DNA of 34,340 nt from Gammaproteobacteria bacterium (GCA_030038755.1 JASHSK010000132.1:1-34340); one strand, 5' to 3'. Counted from the stretch's first letter, positions 1-9,163 are shown. Program-made: numbers and translations. Notes: generated by a model not told the origin, from the letters alone.

Positions 1-1
1 G

Positions 2-1660
2 ATGAGTACCGAGCCATTGCCGCCGCCGTCCCCGCCACCGGGCTCCCCGCCGCGCCGGGCGCATGGCGCCGTGCCTGCGTGGCGGCCCCCGTCCGCACCG
101 TCTCCGGCACCGCCGCCGCCGCGCACGCGCGCCTTCTCCGCGCTGTTCCTGCTCGAGATGTGGGAGCGCTTCGGCTACTACGGCATGCAGGTGCTCCTGG
201 TGGTATTCATGGTCGAATACCTCGGCTTCCCGGAAGCGCGCGCCAACCTGACCGTGGGAGCGTTTGCGGCCATGGTCTATGCCACGCCGCTGCTGGGCGG
301 GTGGATCGGCGACCGCGTGCTGGGCGCGCGGCGCACGACGTTGCTCGGGGCGATCGGACTGAGCGCGGGCTATGCGCTGCTGTCGGTGCCGTGGAGCCGC
401 GTCGTCCCGGGCGCCTGGGCTTCCCCGCTGCTGTTCTTCTCGCTGGGTGTGATCGCCGTCGGCGCGGGGCTGTTCAAGCCCAATCCGCAGTTTCTGGTGT
501 CGCGCCTGTACGAGGGGGACCGCGCGCGGCTCGACGGCGCCTTCACTCTCTACTACATGTCCGTCAACATCGGGGCGTTCATTTCCCAGTCCCTGACACC
601 GTGGATTCGTGTCCATTATGGGTGGCACTGGGCATTCTTCGCCTGCGCGCTCGGGCTGTTGCTCGGTATCCTGCAGTTCACGCTGCAGCGGCGGCTGGTG
701 CGACACCTGGGCTCGGAGCCCGATTTTCGGGCGCTGCATTTCGGGCGGCTCGCGGGCGTGATCGGCGGTGCGTTCGTGCTGGCCGTGCTGGCGGCGGTCA
801 TCATCCAGAACGTCGGTATTGCGCGCGCGGTCGTGTGGGCATCGGGTGTGGCCACGCTGGTGCTGTTCGGCGTGCTGATCGGGCGCGCGGCGCGCGCCGA
901 GCGCAGCGGGCTGATCGCCACGCTGCTGCTGACGGTACAGGCGATGCTGTTCTTCGTGTTCTATCAGCAGATGGCGACCTCGCTGACGCTGTTCGCACTG
1001 CACAACGTGCGGCTCGATTTCCTCGGCTATCACGTGCCGCCCGAGCAGTTCCAGGTGCTCAATCCCTTCTGGATCACGGTGGCTTCGCCGCTGCTCGCGG
1101 TGCTCTACGGCGCCCTCGGGCGCCGTGGCCGTGATCCATCGGTGGCCGGCAAGTTTGCCTGGGGCTTCGTGCTGCTCGCGCTCGGGTTCTTCGTGTTCGC
1201 GATCAGCGGGCGCTTCGCGAGCGACGGGCGCGTGTCGCCCTGGTGGATGGTGTGGGGCTATCTGCTGCAGTCGGTCGGGGAGCTGCTGATCTCGGCGCTG
1301 GGCGTGGCCATGGTCGCGCGCTATATCGCACCGGCACGCCGCGGCCTGATCATCGGCGCCTGGTTTCTCGCCAGCGGCATTGCGCAGTACATCGGCAGCT
1401 TCGTGGCCAACTATGCCAGTGTGCCGGTCGGTGTGACGAGTCCGTATGCGACGCTGCCCTTGTACGCACGGCTTTTCACGGTACTTGGCTGGGTGGCGGT
1501 GGCCGGCGTCGTCGTGGCGCTGCTGATGCTGCCGCTGCTGCGGCGACTCGACGCGACCCATGGCGGCGGTGCAGGCGGCGGCGCTGGTGAAGGCACAGGT
1601 GGCGGTGCAGGCGGCGGCGGGCCGCAGGGCGCCGTGGCAGGGCAGCCGGGCTCTGCCTAG
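2..1660 (+). CDS. POT/PTR2-family proton-coupled oligopeptide transporter
   Basis: This 552-residue polytopic membrane protein probably imports di- and tripeptides with protons across the inner membrane. Near residue 52 it carries EMWERFGYYGM, the ExxERFxYY signature of the family. Later hydrophobic segments, including GLFKPNPQFLVSRLY and FYQQMATSLTLFA, fit the 12-14-helix fold. The N-terminus has about 45 Pro/Arg/Ala-rich residues before the first helix. The C-terminus ends in a Gly/Ala tail of roughly 30 residues. Both are unusual and probably disordered. The ATG lies at base 2, so no upstream context is visible and the true start could be further downstream. The esterase gene begins 8 nt after the stop, so the two may be co-transcribed. 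Substrate specificity cannot be read from the sequence. Confidence 0.9.
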   Translation: MSTEPLPPPSPPPGSPPRRAHGAVPAWRPPSAPSPAPPPPRTRAFSALFLLEMWERFGYYGMQVLLVVFMVEYLGFPEARANLTVGAFAAMVYATPLLGGWIGDRVLGARRTTLLGAIGLSAGYALLSVPWSRVVPGAWASPLLFFSLGVIAVGAGLFKPNPQFLVSRLYEGDRARLDGAFTLYYMSVNIGAFISQSLTPWIRVHYGWHWAFFACALGLLLGILQFTLQRRLVRHLGSEPDFRALHFGRLAGVIGGAFVLAVLAAVIIQNVGIARAVVWASGVATLVLFGVLIGRAARAERSGLIATLLLTVQAMLFFVFYQQMATSLTLFALHNVRLDFLGYHVPPEQFQVLNPFWITVASPLLAVLYGALGRRGRDPSVAGKFAWGFVLLALGFFVFAISGRFASDGRVSPWWMVWGYLLQSVGELLISALGVAMVARYIAPARRGLIIGAWFLASGIAQYIGSFVANYASVPVGVTSPYATLPLYARLFTVLGWVAVAGVVVALLMLPLLRRLDATHGGGAGGGAGEGTGGGAGGGGPQGAVAGQPGSA

Positions 1661-1668
1661 AGGGCACC

Positions 1669-2775
1669 ATGGCTCTGAAACGTCCGCGGTGGGGCGAAGG
1701 TACGCTGGTCACGCTCGAGCACGTCTCGCGCGCGCTGCGCGACAACCCGCTCGGCGACCCGTACGTGCGCCGGCTCGCCGTATGGTTGCCGGCGCAGTAT
1801 GACCGCGCGGCGAGCCACGGCCGCGGGCGGCGCCTGCCGGTGCTCGTGGACATGGTCGGCTTCACCGGCTCGGGACTCTCGCACGTCGCCTGGAAGAGCT
1901 TCAGCGAGAACGTGCCCGAGCGCGCCGCGCGGCTGGTGCATGCCGGGCGCATGGCGCCCTCGATCATCGTGTTCCCCGACTGCTTTACGGCACTGGGCGG
2001 CAATCAGTACGTGAATTCCTCCGCCATCGGTCGTTACGCCGACTATCTGGTCGAGGAGATCGTGCCGTTCGTCGACCGCGAGTTCCGCACGCTCGCGAGT
2101 CGCGAGCACCGCGGATGCTTCGGCAAATCCTCGGGCGGCTACGGCGCGATCATCCACGCGATGCGCTACCCGCGGACCTGGGGAGCCATCGCCGATCATT
2201 CGGGCGACTCCTACTTCGAGTTCGTGTACCTGTGCGACTGGCCCAACACCCTCGATGAGCTCGCCAAGCACCGCCCGCGCCGTTTCCGCCCGGGCCGCTA
2301 CGATGTCATGCGCATGCAGCGCGGCGCGGACCGCGGCCTGGACGATGGACGCGTGCGCCGCTTCCTGCGCTCGGTGTGGGACAAGCCCAAGCTGTCCTCC
2401 GCCGAAGTACACGCCATCATGAACCTGTGCATGGCGGCCACCTACGATCCGGATCCGCGCGCTCCCAACGGTTTCCGGCTGCCGGTGAACCTGGAGACCG
2501 GCGAGCTGCTGCCCGAGCGCTGGCAGGCCTGGCAGCGGCACGACCCGGTGCGCCTGGTCGATGCGCACCGCCGGCAGCTGCGCTCGCTGCGCGGCGTGTA
2601 TATCGACTGCGGCTCGCGTGACCAGTACCACATCCAGTATGGCTCGCGCCTGCTCTCCAAACGCCTGCGAGCCGCGGGCATCGCGCACACCTACCAGGAA
2701 TTCGATGACGATCACTCCGACATCGATTACCGGATGGACGTGTCGCTGCCGTTCCTGTCGCGCGCACTGCGCTGA
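1669..2775 (+). CDS. Putative alpha/beta-hydrolase esterase (enterochelin-esterase/esterase D-like)
   Basis: A 368-residue soluble protein of the esterase superfamily that contains enterochelin esterase and S-formylglutathione hydrolase relatives. The nucleophile elbow GCFGKSSGGYGA (about residues 145-156) supplies the catalytic Ser. A C-terminal FDDDHSDIDYRMD segment supplies a likely catalytic His, and GSRDQYHIQYGS precedes it where the Asp-bearing strand is expected. No signal peptide is evident, so it is probably cytoplasmic. The gene follows the peptide transporter after 8 nt and precedes tadA by 50 nt. The natural ester is unknown; a siderophore ester would be a guess because no siderophore genes are nearby. 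Confidence 0.8.
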   Translation: MALKRPRWGEGTLVTLEHVSRALRDNPLGDPYVRRLAVWLPAQYDRAASHGRGRRLPVLVDMVGFTGSGLSHVAWKSFSENVPERAARLVHAGRMAPSIIVFPDCFTALGGNQYVNSSAIGRYADYLVEEIVPFVDREFRTLASREHRGCFGKSSGGYGAIIHAMRYPRTWGAIADHSGDSYFEFVYLCDWPNTLDELAKHRPRRFRPGRYDVMRMQRGADRGLDDGRVRRFLRSVWDKPKLSSAEVHAIMNLCMAATYDPDPRAPNGFRLPVNLETGELLPERWQAWQRHDPVRLVDAHRRQLRSLRGVYIDCGSRDQYHIQYGSRLLSKRLRAAGIAHTYQEFDDDHSDIDYRMDVSLPFLSRALR

Positions 2776-2819
2776 CGCGCTCCCTGCGGATGCCCGCACC
2801 GGACCGGCACGCGCACTGA

Positions 2820-3293
<474 letters not shown>

Positions 3294-3354
3294 CCCCGGG
3301 CGCGGCTGGCGGCGTGGCGCGCGACTCGTTCGCGAGGCCGCGCCGCGCGCAGCC

Positions 3355-4824
3355 TCAGTCGTAGCGCGAGCCGGGAGCGGCCAGCGCCGCGCGCACCTCG
3401 CGCTGCGAAGTGCGCATCGAAAGCTGCGTCGTATCGAACCATTCGAGCACCGAGAGGTACTGGCGCACCTGCTCGACGAAGCCCGCCGGCTCCCAGCCGC
3501 GCGCATAGCCGCGGCGCGCGTGCTGGTACCACTGCTGCTGGCCAAGCAGCGGCAGCTGCTCGCGCACGTCCTGCCACGAGTCAGGGTTCTTGCCGAGTTT
3601 CTGCGTGAGCACCCGCGCGTCCTCCAGGTGCCCATAACCGACGTTGTAGGCGGCCAGCGCGAGCCAGGTATGATCCGGCTCGGGGACGTGGCTGGGAATC
3701 GTGCGGATGACTTCGGCGAGGTAGCGCGCGCCGCCGAGAATGTTTTGCCACTGGTTGGTGCGGTCACGGACACCGACGCGAGTGGCGGCATCGCTGGTGA
3801 GCATCATGATGCCTTCGGCGCCGTCGTCGGATACCGCCTGCATCTGCCACTTGGATTCCTGATAGCCGACCGCCGCCAGCAGCCGCCAGTCCAGCCCGGT
3901 GGCGAGCGCGGCCCGCTGGAACAGGTCCTGCAGCTGCGGCAGGCGGCGGGTTATGTCCTGCTCGAAGCGATGCGCCTGCAGGTAGTCGAAGTCCGCCGAC
4001 TCGGCCTGTGCGCTGTTCTGTATCTGTGCGAGCAGCCCACTGTCGCGTGCCTCGGCGATGAAGCGATCGGCCGCGGCGGCCAGATCCGCCCCGTCCGGGC
4101 GCACGATCCACTGCGCGGGACGCGTATCCGGCAGCTCGAAGTCCACGATGACGTCCGGATAGATGTGGCGCGCGAAGGCAAACTCATCGGCGTCGACCAC
4201 GGCGTAATCGGCCTGACCGCGCTCGAGCAGCTCCAGGGGATCGGCCCCGCCGGCAGGCTGCTCGGTCCAGGTCAGCTGCGCGATGCCGGCGGCGCGCATG
4301 GCGCGCAGCTGCGCGGCCTGCGGACTGTCGGCGCGCACCACCACGCGCGCGCCGACCAGGCCGGTGATATTGCGCGCGTGCGGCCGGTCGTGTGCCTGCA
4401 CCACCAGCTGGGAGATCGACCTGTAGGGGGCGGTCGCGATCCCGAATTCGCGCCAGTGCGCATCGGCGGTGAGCTGCGCGGCGGCCATGTCGGCGCGTCC
4501 TTCGGCAAGCGCGGCGCGCATCGCCGCGGCGTCGAGCACCGGATCGATCTGCAGCGATACGCCCAGCCCGTGTGCAAAGCCGCTCGCGAGACGGAACTCG
4601 AAGCCCTGCGCGCCGTGTGCGCCGAGATAGTAGCTGGTCGGGGCGTTGAGCGTGACGACGCGCAGGACGTGGCGTGCACGCACCTGAGCCAGCGCGCCCG
4701 GATGCGGCGCGGGCATGCAGCCGCCGAGCAGCAGCGCGGCCGAGACGGATGCGAGCAGCGCGCGTGCGGCGTACCGCTGCGGCGGTGGCCCCGCGTTCGT
4801 GAGCTTGGTCGGCAGCCTGATCAT
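3355..4824 (-). CDS. mltF: Membrane-bound lytic murein transglycosylase F (lipoprotein)
   Basis: A 489-residue outer-membrane-type lipoprotein that cleaves peptidoglycan glycan strands to 1,6-anhydro products. The N-terminus has a hydrophobic stretch ending in the lipobox LLGGC (Cys about residue 36). Residues of about 50-270 resemble a periplasmic solute-binding domain (VLRVVTLNAPTSYYLG at its start), as in MltF. The C-terminal half is an SLT family-1 domain with the catalytic Glu in GYQESKWQ and later AALAAYNVGYGHLEDAR. The start codon lies only 27 nt from the 5' end of the divergent tRNA-Ser gene, so its promoter must overlap the tRNA or its promoter. No clear Shine-Dalgarno sequence precedes the ATG. 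Confidence 0.93.
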   Translation of the reverse strand: MIRLPTKLTNAGPPPQRYAARALLASVSAALLLGGCMPAPHPGALAQVRARHVLRVVTLNAPTSYYLGAHGAQGFEFRLASGFAHGLGVSLQIDPVLDAAAMRAALAEGRADMAAAQLTADAHWREFGIATAPYRSISQLVVQAHDRPHARNITGLVGARVVVRADSPQAAQLRAMRAAGIAQLTWTEQPAGGADPLELLERGQADYAVVDADEFAFARHIYPDVIVDFELPDTRPAQWIVRPDGADLAAAADRFIAEARDSGLLAQIQNSAQAESADFDYLQAHRFEQDITRRLPQLQDLFQRAALATGLDWRLLAAVGYQESKWQMQAVSDDGAEGIMMLTSDAATRVGVRDRTNQWQNILGGARYLAEVIRTIPSHVPEPDHTWLALAAYNVGYGHLEDARVLTQKLGKNPDSWQDVREQLPLLGQQQWYQHARRGYARGWEPAGFVEQVRQYLSVLEWFDTTQLSMRTSQREVRAALAAPGSRYD

Positions 4825-4831
4825 CGTGAGG

Positions 4832-4837
4832 TAGAAT
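4832..4837 (+). promoter_or_regulatory. Candidate -10 element for tRNA-Ser
   Basis: TAGAAT lies 14 nt upstream of the mature tRNA 5' end, where a tRNA promoter -10 box would be expected. It differs from TATAAT at one position. No good -35 was found at 16-18 nt spacing (TTGGTC at 4805-4810 is too far), so this rests on position and the hexamer alone. Confidence 0.35.
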
Positions 4838-4851
4838 ACCAGCGTTCCCGC

Positions 4852-4944
4852 GGAGAGGTACCGAAGCGGTCATAACGGCGCCGACTCGAAATCGGATGGT
4901 CGGGTAATACCGGCACGTGGGTTCGAATCCCACCCTCTCCGCCA
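4852..4944 (+). tRNA. tRNA-Ser (anticodon CGA)
   Basis: A 93-nt class II tRNA with encoded CCA (4942-4944). The acceptor stem GGAGAGG (4852-4858) pairs with CCTCTCC (4934-4940). The anticodon loop CTCGAAA (4885-4891) carries CGA at 4887-4889, reading UCG serine codons. A long variable arm follows, and the T-arm is GTGGGTTCGAATCCCAC. Anticodon-stem pair 27-43 appears to be a G-A mismatch; I believe E. coli tRNA-Ser(CGA) is also unpaired there. Any open reading frame crossing this gene is an artefact. Confidence 0.97.
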
Positions 4945-4949
4945 ATCAA

Positions 4950-5089
4950 CATACACGATGCTTCGATAATTACACCGTCGTCGGTGTCCGCCGACAGCGA
5001 AGCGTCGTATCCGGCGACTGCCGCGTGCGTGCGGCGCGTGCCGCGCGCCGCCCCATGGCCCGCGGCGCGTAGTACGCGCATGCGATCGA
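4950..5089. other. Intergenic region with nested inverted repeats downstream of tRNA-Ser
   Basis: There is no gene here. CGATGCTTCG (4956-4965) can pair with CGAAGCGTCG (4998-5007), ten pairs including one G-U. The intervening loop holds a second hairpin, ACACCG (4972-4977) / CGGTGT (4982-4987). No T-run follows, so it is not a standard intrinsic terminator. It may mark the 3' end of the tRNA precursor or a regulatory RNA structure. Beyond 5010 I see only GC-rich sequence. Confidence 0.4.
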
Positions 5090-5130
5090 ATGGCACGCAG
5101 CAACGATCTGCGATCTAATGCGGCGGCATC

Positions 5131-5138
5131 AAAGGAGG
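5131..5138 (+). promoter_or_regulatory. Strong Shine-Dalgarno that decides the GGDEF-EAL start
   Basis: AAAGGAGG is nearly a perfect anti-16S match, 11 nt before an in-frame GTG (5150) and 14 nt before a second one (5153). It lies 40 nt inside the longer reading frame that begins at ATG 5090, so translation probably starts at one of the GTG codons. Confidence 0.55.
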
Positions 5139-5149
5139 AAGGCCGGTCG

Positions 5150-7684
5150 GTGGTGACGCAAAGCGGCGGCGCGCTGTTGGCGGAAGAGGGACTGCTCGAG
5201 CCCGGGCAGCTGCGGGCGTCCGAGGCGGCCGCCATCCACTCCCCGGCGCTGTTCGAAGCCACCGCCGATTGCATCGATCGGATCATCGGCGCGCCGCAAC
5301 CGAGCGCCGTACTGGTCCAGGCGCTGACGCTGGTTGCCGACGCGCTGCGTATCGATCGCTGCGCCGTCGCCGAGGTCAGCGGTCCACGCCGCGACAGCGC
5401 CCAGGTGCGCTATCGCTGGGAGGCGCGTCCGGCCACGGCGCCTCACTGGCTGGAAGCCGCCGGCGAGACCGGTGAAGCGCTCGCGCTGACACACCGCTGG
5501 CCGCTGCTGCAGCGGGACGGAGCGCCGCTGCTGGCGACGCGGCGGGAGGCCCCTGAAGCGCTGCGTTCGCTGCTCGCAACGATCGGGGCGGCGGCGCTGT
5601 TCATGGTGCCGGTGCAGGTCGATGAGCGGCATTGGGCCGTGATCTTCGAGGACGGACGCGATGAGCACGGCTGGCATCCCGAGCGACGGCGGCTGCTGGT
5701 CCTGCTCGCGCGCGCGCTGGCCGCTGCGCTGACGCGCGAGCAGCTGCAGGAGCAGGTTCGCGAACGCGAGGCACTGCTGCAGGCAATCAACCGCTGCGCG
5801 GCAGAGCTGGTGAGTGCCGCCGACGTGCATCAGGCGATTGCGAGCTCGCTTGCGATCATCGCGAACACGCTGGCTGTCGACCGGGTGTCCGTGCGTGAAC
5901 GCGTGCCTGAAGGCGCCGCGGACCAGCCCGTGCGGTGCCAGGTGCGCCATTCGTGGCGCGCGCCCGCGGCGCCGCCGTGCGACGGGCAGATCGCCCCGGC
6001 GCTCCCGGGTCAGCCCGGTGCGCAGCCGCAGGGTCCGTCCGTGGAGGAGGATGCGGACGTGCAGGCATGGATGGCTCCGCTCACGCGTGGCGCGGCGGTG
6101 CAGGCACGTCTATCGCAGGCGCAGGGTGGCGTGCGCAGCTGGCTGCAGGCCCTGCAGATGCGCGCCACGCTTGCGGTGCCCATGATGAGTGATGGGCATC
6201 CGTGCGGATACCTCCGCCTGGACTGCTGCAGCCGTGAGCGCAGCTTCCGTCCCGCGGAGCTCGACGCATTGAGCACTCTGTGCGAGCTGATCGGTGCCGC
6301 CAGCGCGCGCGAGCGTCACCTGCAGGCGATCGCTACGGCGGATACGCGCATTGCGCTGCTGGCGCGCGCCGATGCGCTCACGGGCCTTGCCAATCGCATC
6401 ACCTTCAACGATCGGCTGCGCCAGGCGTTCGCAGCGGCGCAGCGCGGCGCGCACCCGTTCGCGGTGCTGTACCTGGACCTGGATCGCTTCAAGGAGATCA
6501 ACGACACGCGCGGACATTCCACCGGCGATCGGCTGCTGCAGCAGGTCGGGCGGCGACTGCAGCGTGCGACCCGTGCGATCGACGTGGTGGCTCGCCTCGG
6601 CGGGGACGAGTTCGCGATCGTGCAGGCCGAGATCGTGGATAGTGCCTCGGCCGGAACGCTTGCCGACAAGGTGATCGAGGTGGTCTCGGCGCCGTACGAG
6701 GTGGACGGCGGCCAGCTGCACATCGGGGTGAGCATCGGCATCGCGCTGTACGCGTCGGACTCACTCAATCCCGATGCCCTGCTGGCGCAGGCCGATGAGG
6801 CGTTGTATCGCGCCAAGCGCGCCGGCCGGGGACGCTATCGCTTCCACTCCGATCAGATCGATCAGGAGACGCGCGTGCAGCTGGTGCTGGCCGACGGTCT
6901 GCGTGGGGCCCTGCAGCGCGGAGAACTGGAGACTCGTTACCAGCCGCAGGTGGAGCTGGCGACCGGCCGGATCGTGGGCATGGAAGCCCTGCTGCGCTGG
7001 AACCACCCGACCCGCGGCGTGTTGCTGCCGGAGGATTTCCTGCCGATCGCCGAGAAGTACGGTCTGATGCAGCAGCTCGGGCGCTGGGCGCTCGGCGAAG
7101 CGTGCCGGCAGATGTCGATATGGCGCCGGCAGGGACTGCCGGTGCCGGTGGTGGCGATCAACGTCGCCCTGGCGCAGATCCGCATGGGCCGCGAGTTCGT
7201 ACGCGACGTGGTGGATAGCCTGTATCGCTGGGCGCTCAAGCCCTCGGACATCGAGCTGGATGTCACCGAGCTGGTGCTGGCGCGCGCCACGCTCGCGCAG
7301 AGCAGTGTGCTCGAGGAGCTGCGCCAGCTGGGGGTCGGTATCGCCATCGATGACTTCGGGGCGCGTTACTCGTCGCTGGATTATCTGCGCAGTTACCGCG
7401 TCAATCGTCTGAAGATCGCACGCGGCATGATCGCGACGGCCGACGTGGAAGCGGGCGGTGGTGCCATGGTTCGCGCGATCCTGAGCCTCGCCCGCGAGCT
7501 GGGCGTGGACGTGGTGGCCGAGGGCGTGGAGACCGAGGCGCAGTGCCGGCTGCTCATGGATGCAAGCGCGAACGCGCAGGGCCAGGGGTTTTACTACAGC
7601 CACGCGGTGTCCGCCGAGGACACGCTGCGCATGCTGCGCGCCGGCGTGGTAGTGCCCGGCGAGGCAGGTCAGGGTCGGGCGTGA
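5150..7684 (+). CDS. GAF-GAF-GGDEF-EAL cyclic-di-GMP turnover protein
   Basis: A cytoplasmic signalling protein of about 844 residues. Two GAF-like sensory regions (about residues 35-195 and 215-400) precede a GGDEF domain. That domain has DLDRFKEINDTRGH, intact GGDEF near residue 484, and an RxxD inhibitory site (RAID) five residues before it. This fits an active, product-inhibited diguanylate cyclase. The EAL domain follows (EALLRW near residue 612, then INVALAQ, DDFGARYSSL, AEGVETE). The usual LKID motif reads LKIA, and the usual EITE reads DVTE, so phosphodiesterase activity may be reduced. I prefer the GTG at 5150 because AAAGGAGG sits at 5131-5138. An in-frame ATG at 5090 lacks a ribosome site. 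The 3' end overlaps the convergent FHA gene by 16 bp. Confidence 0.92.
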   Translation: MVTQSGGALLAEEGLLEPGQLRASEAAAIHSPALFEATADCIDRIIGAPQPSAVLVQALTLVADALRIDRCAVAEVSGPRRDSAQVRYRWEARPATAPHWLEAAGETGEALALTHRWPLLQRDGAPLLATRREAPEALRSLLATIGAAALFMVPVQVDERHWAVIFEDGRDEHGWHPERRRLLVLLARALAAALTREQLQEQVREREALLQAINRCAAELVSAADVHQAIASSLAIIANTLAVDRVSVRERVPEGAADQPVRCQVRHSWRAPAAPPCDGQIAPALPGQPGAQPQGPSVEEDADVQAWMAPLTRGAAVQARLSQAQGGVRSWLQALQMRATLAVPMMSDGHPCGYLRLDCCSRERSFRPAELDALSTLCELIGAASARERHLQAIATADTRIALLARADALTGLANRITFNDRLRQAFAAAQRGAHPFAVLYLDLDRFKEINDTRGHSTGDRLLQQVGRRLQRATRAIDVVARLGGDEFAIVQAEIVDSASAGTLADKVIEVVSAPYEVDGGQLHIGVSIGIALYASDSLNPDALLAQADEALYRAKRAGRGRYRFHSDQIDQETRVQLVLADGLRGALQRGELETRYQPQVELATGRIVGMEALLRWNHPTRGVLLPEDFLPIAEKYGLMQQLGRWALGEACRQMSIWRRQGLPVPVVAINVALAQIRMGREFVRDVVDSLYRWALKPSDIELDVTELVLARATLAQSSVLEELRQLGVGIAIDDFGARYSSLDYLRSYRVNRLKIARGMIATADVEAGGGAMVRAILSLARELGVDVVAEGVETEAQCRLLMDASANAQGQGFYYSHAVSAEDTLRMLRAGVVVPGEAGQGRA

Positions 7685-9108
7685 TCGCGCGGACTGCGCG
7701 TGAACTCGGCGGCGAAGGCGCGCGCCAGCGCCTCGAGGAACAGCTGCGGCAGCGCACCCGGCGAGCTCTCGGTGATGCTGCGAAAGCGCGCGGTCACTCC
7801 GGTTGAGCCGCTGTGCATGTCGGCATCGGACGCGGAGCCCTGATGCGCGAGCGAGCGCGGGTCCAGCCGCGCGATGAACTCGGCCAGTGCCGCGGGCAGC
7901 GCGCGCATCAGCGAGAGCTCAAAGGCGCGGCTGTCGGCTGCAAGGTCGCGCAGCCACTGTACGGCGTCGAGGTCGTGACGCTCGTGCCCGAGCAGCAGCC
8001 GCAGCATCAGATCCTCCACGGGCAGCCCCGTGAGGCCGATGTGCTGTGGATCCTCGCGGCCGCTCGACAGCCGTGCCTGATCGCGCAGCTCCCGCTGCGC
8101 GAGCGCCAGGCCCTTGAGGCCCGCCAGCGCCTCGCGCAGCAGCAGTCCGGCAAGATACAGCATGCGCGCCTGTCCCTCGGCGGGCAGGCGTCGTGCCTCG
8201 AGCCCGGCGCCGCGGCAGAAGGCTTCGAGCGCGGCGTGCTCGACCGCCACGGCGCCGAGGGCACGATGTCGTCCCGTGGGCTCGAGCGGCGCACCACGGG
8301 TCTCGCGGCGTAGCTTTGCGGCCGCGGCCGCCGCGGCGCTGGTGGCGGCAGAGGCCACCGCCGCGGGCCGCACGGTGCGCGCCCGGGCTGCCAGTGCTGC
8401 CTCTTCGGGGCTGATCGGCTGACCGAACGCGTCCACCGGGCCGAAGCGGCCGGTGCCGTTCTGCGCAGCGGCACCGGCGGAGACGAGCGCTGCCGCCGCC
8501 GAGCCACGGCCGGCGGAAGCACCGGCAGACAGGCCGGCAGGTGAGCCACTCGGAGGGCCGGCAGCCGGCCCCGCGGATGCAGCCGCGGACGTGCCCGCGG
8601 ATACACCCGCGGATGTACCCGCGGATACACCCGCGGACGATCCGGGGCGCGCGGACAGGCCCGCCGCCGTCGGCTGCAGCAGCGCCTCCACGTCGAACTC
8701 CACCCCGATGTCGGGCTGCTGCCCCGCGCTGTGGGCATTGGCACCGATCGGAAAGATCGAGCTTGCCTCGGGGGCGTCGGGATTTTCCACATCGATGCTG
8801 ACCGCGACCTCGTATTCGCCGAAGCGCAGGTAGTCGCCGTTGCGCAGCGGATAGATGCTGCGCGGGTTGATCGGTGTGCTCGCGCCGTTGACGTAGACGC
8901 CGTTGGTGCTGGTGTCGAGCAGGTAGTAGCTGCCGCCGCGGAACTGCACGCGTGCGTGGTGGGCGGACACATAGCAATGCTGGTCCGGCAGCACCCAGTC
9001 ATTGTCGTGCGCGCGGCCGATGCTGCCGCCGCCGACGCCGAGCAAGATGCTGCCATTGCGGCCGAGGCTGCCGCGCTGCTCGCTGATGACGGTCAACTTC
9101 AGTGCCAC
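7669..9108 (-). CDS. FHA-domain protein, TagH-like (type VI secretion-associated family)
   Basis: A protein of about 479 residues with an N-terminal forkhead-associated domain: GRAHDNDWVLPD, VSAHHARV, then DTSTNGVYVNG. This domain binds phosphothreonine. An Ala/Ser/Gly/Pro-rich linker (about residues 125-260) includes the 12-bp tandem repeat listed separately. The last 200 residues (from EAFCRGAGLEARRLP through LMLRLLLGHERHDLDAVQWL) resemble the C-terminal domain of TagH-type FHA proteins. I chose GTG 9108 because it sits just before the FHA strand (VALKLTVISE); the frame stays open upstream to 10011, but that part is antisense to purL. No other type VI secretion genes are present, so a secretion role is only a family-based suggestion. 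A Ser/Thr kinase gene at 25798 is a possible partner. Confidence 0.78.
   Translation of the reverse strand: MALKLTVISEQRGSLGRNGSILLGVGGGSIGRAHDNDWVLPDQHCYVSAHHARVQFRGGSYYLLDTSTNGVYVNGASTPINPRSIYPLRNGDYLRFGEYEVAVSIDVENPDAPEASSIFPIGANAHSAGQQPDIGVEFDVEALLQPTAAGLSARPGSSAGVSAGTSAGVSAGTSAAASAGPAAGPPSGSPAGLSAGASAGRGSAAAALVSAGAAAQNGTGRFGPVDAFGQPISPEEAALAARARTVRPAAVASAATSAAAAAAAKLRRETRGAPLEPTGRHRALGAVAVEHAALEAFCRGAGLEARRLPAEGQARMLYLAGLLLREALAGLKGLALAQRELRDQARLSSGREDPQHIGLTGLPVEDLMLRLLLGHERHDLDAVQWLRDLAADSRAFELSLMRALPAALAEFIARLDPRSLAHQGSASDADMHSGSTGVTARFRSITESSPGALPQLFLEALARAFAAEFTRSPRDHARP
8591..8638 (-). repeat. 12-bp tandem repeat (4 copies) in the FHA protein linker
   Basis: Four consecutive 12-bp units share the core CCCGCGGAT on the plus strand (GTG/ACA/GTA/ACA alternating in front). 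They encode alternating SAGV/SAGT tetrapeptides in the minus-strand gene. The copies keep the frame and sit in a low-complexity linker. Confidence 0.85.
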
Positions 9109-9163
9109 GTCCGAAGTCCGGGAGTTGCGGCGAGCGCTGCGGGCGCGTGCCAGTTCAATGCCA

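Noticed and set aside
3294-3354. Bidirectional terminator between tadA and mltF
   Set aside because: GGCGCG/CGCGCC can pair, but the sequence is uniformly GC-rich and there is no T-run on either strand, so it is not distinguishable from chance.
4821-5286. Minus-strand reading frames crossing the tRNA, with peptides such as ERVGFEPT and GWDSNPR
   Set aside because: These are the well-known spurious translations of tRNA genes; the tRNA-Ser fold is complete.
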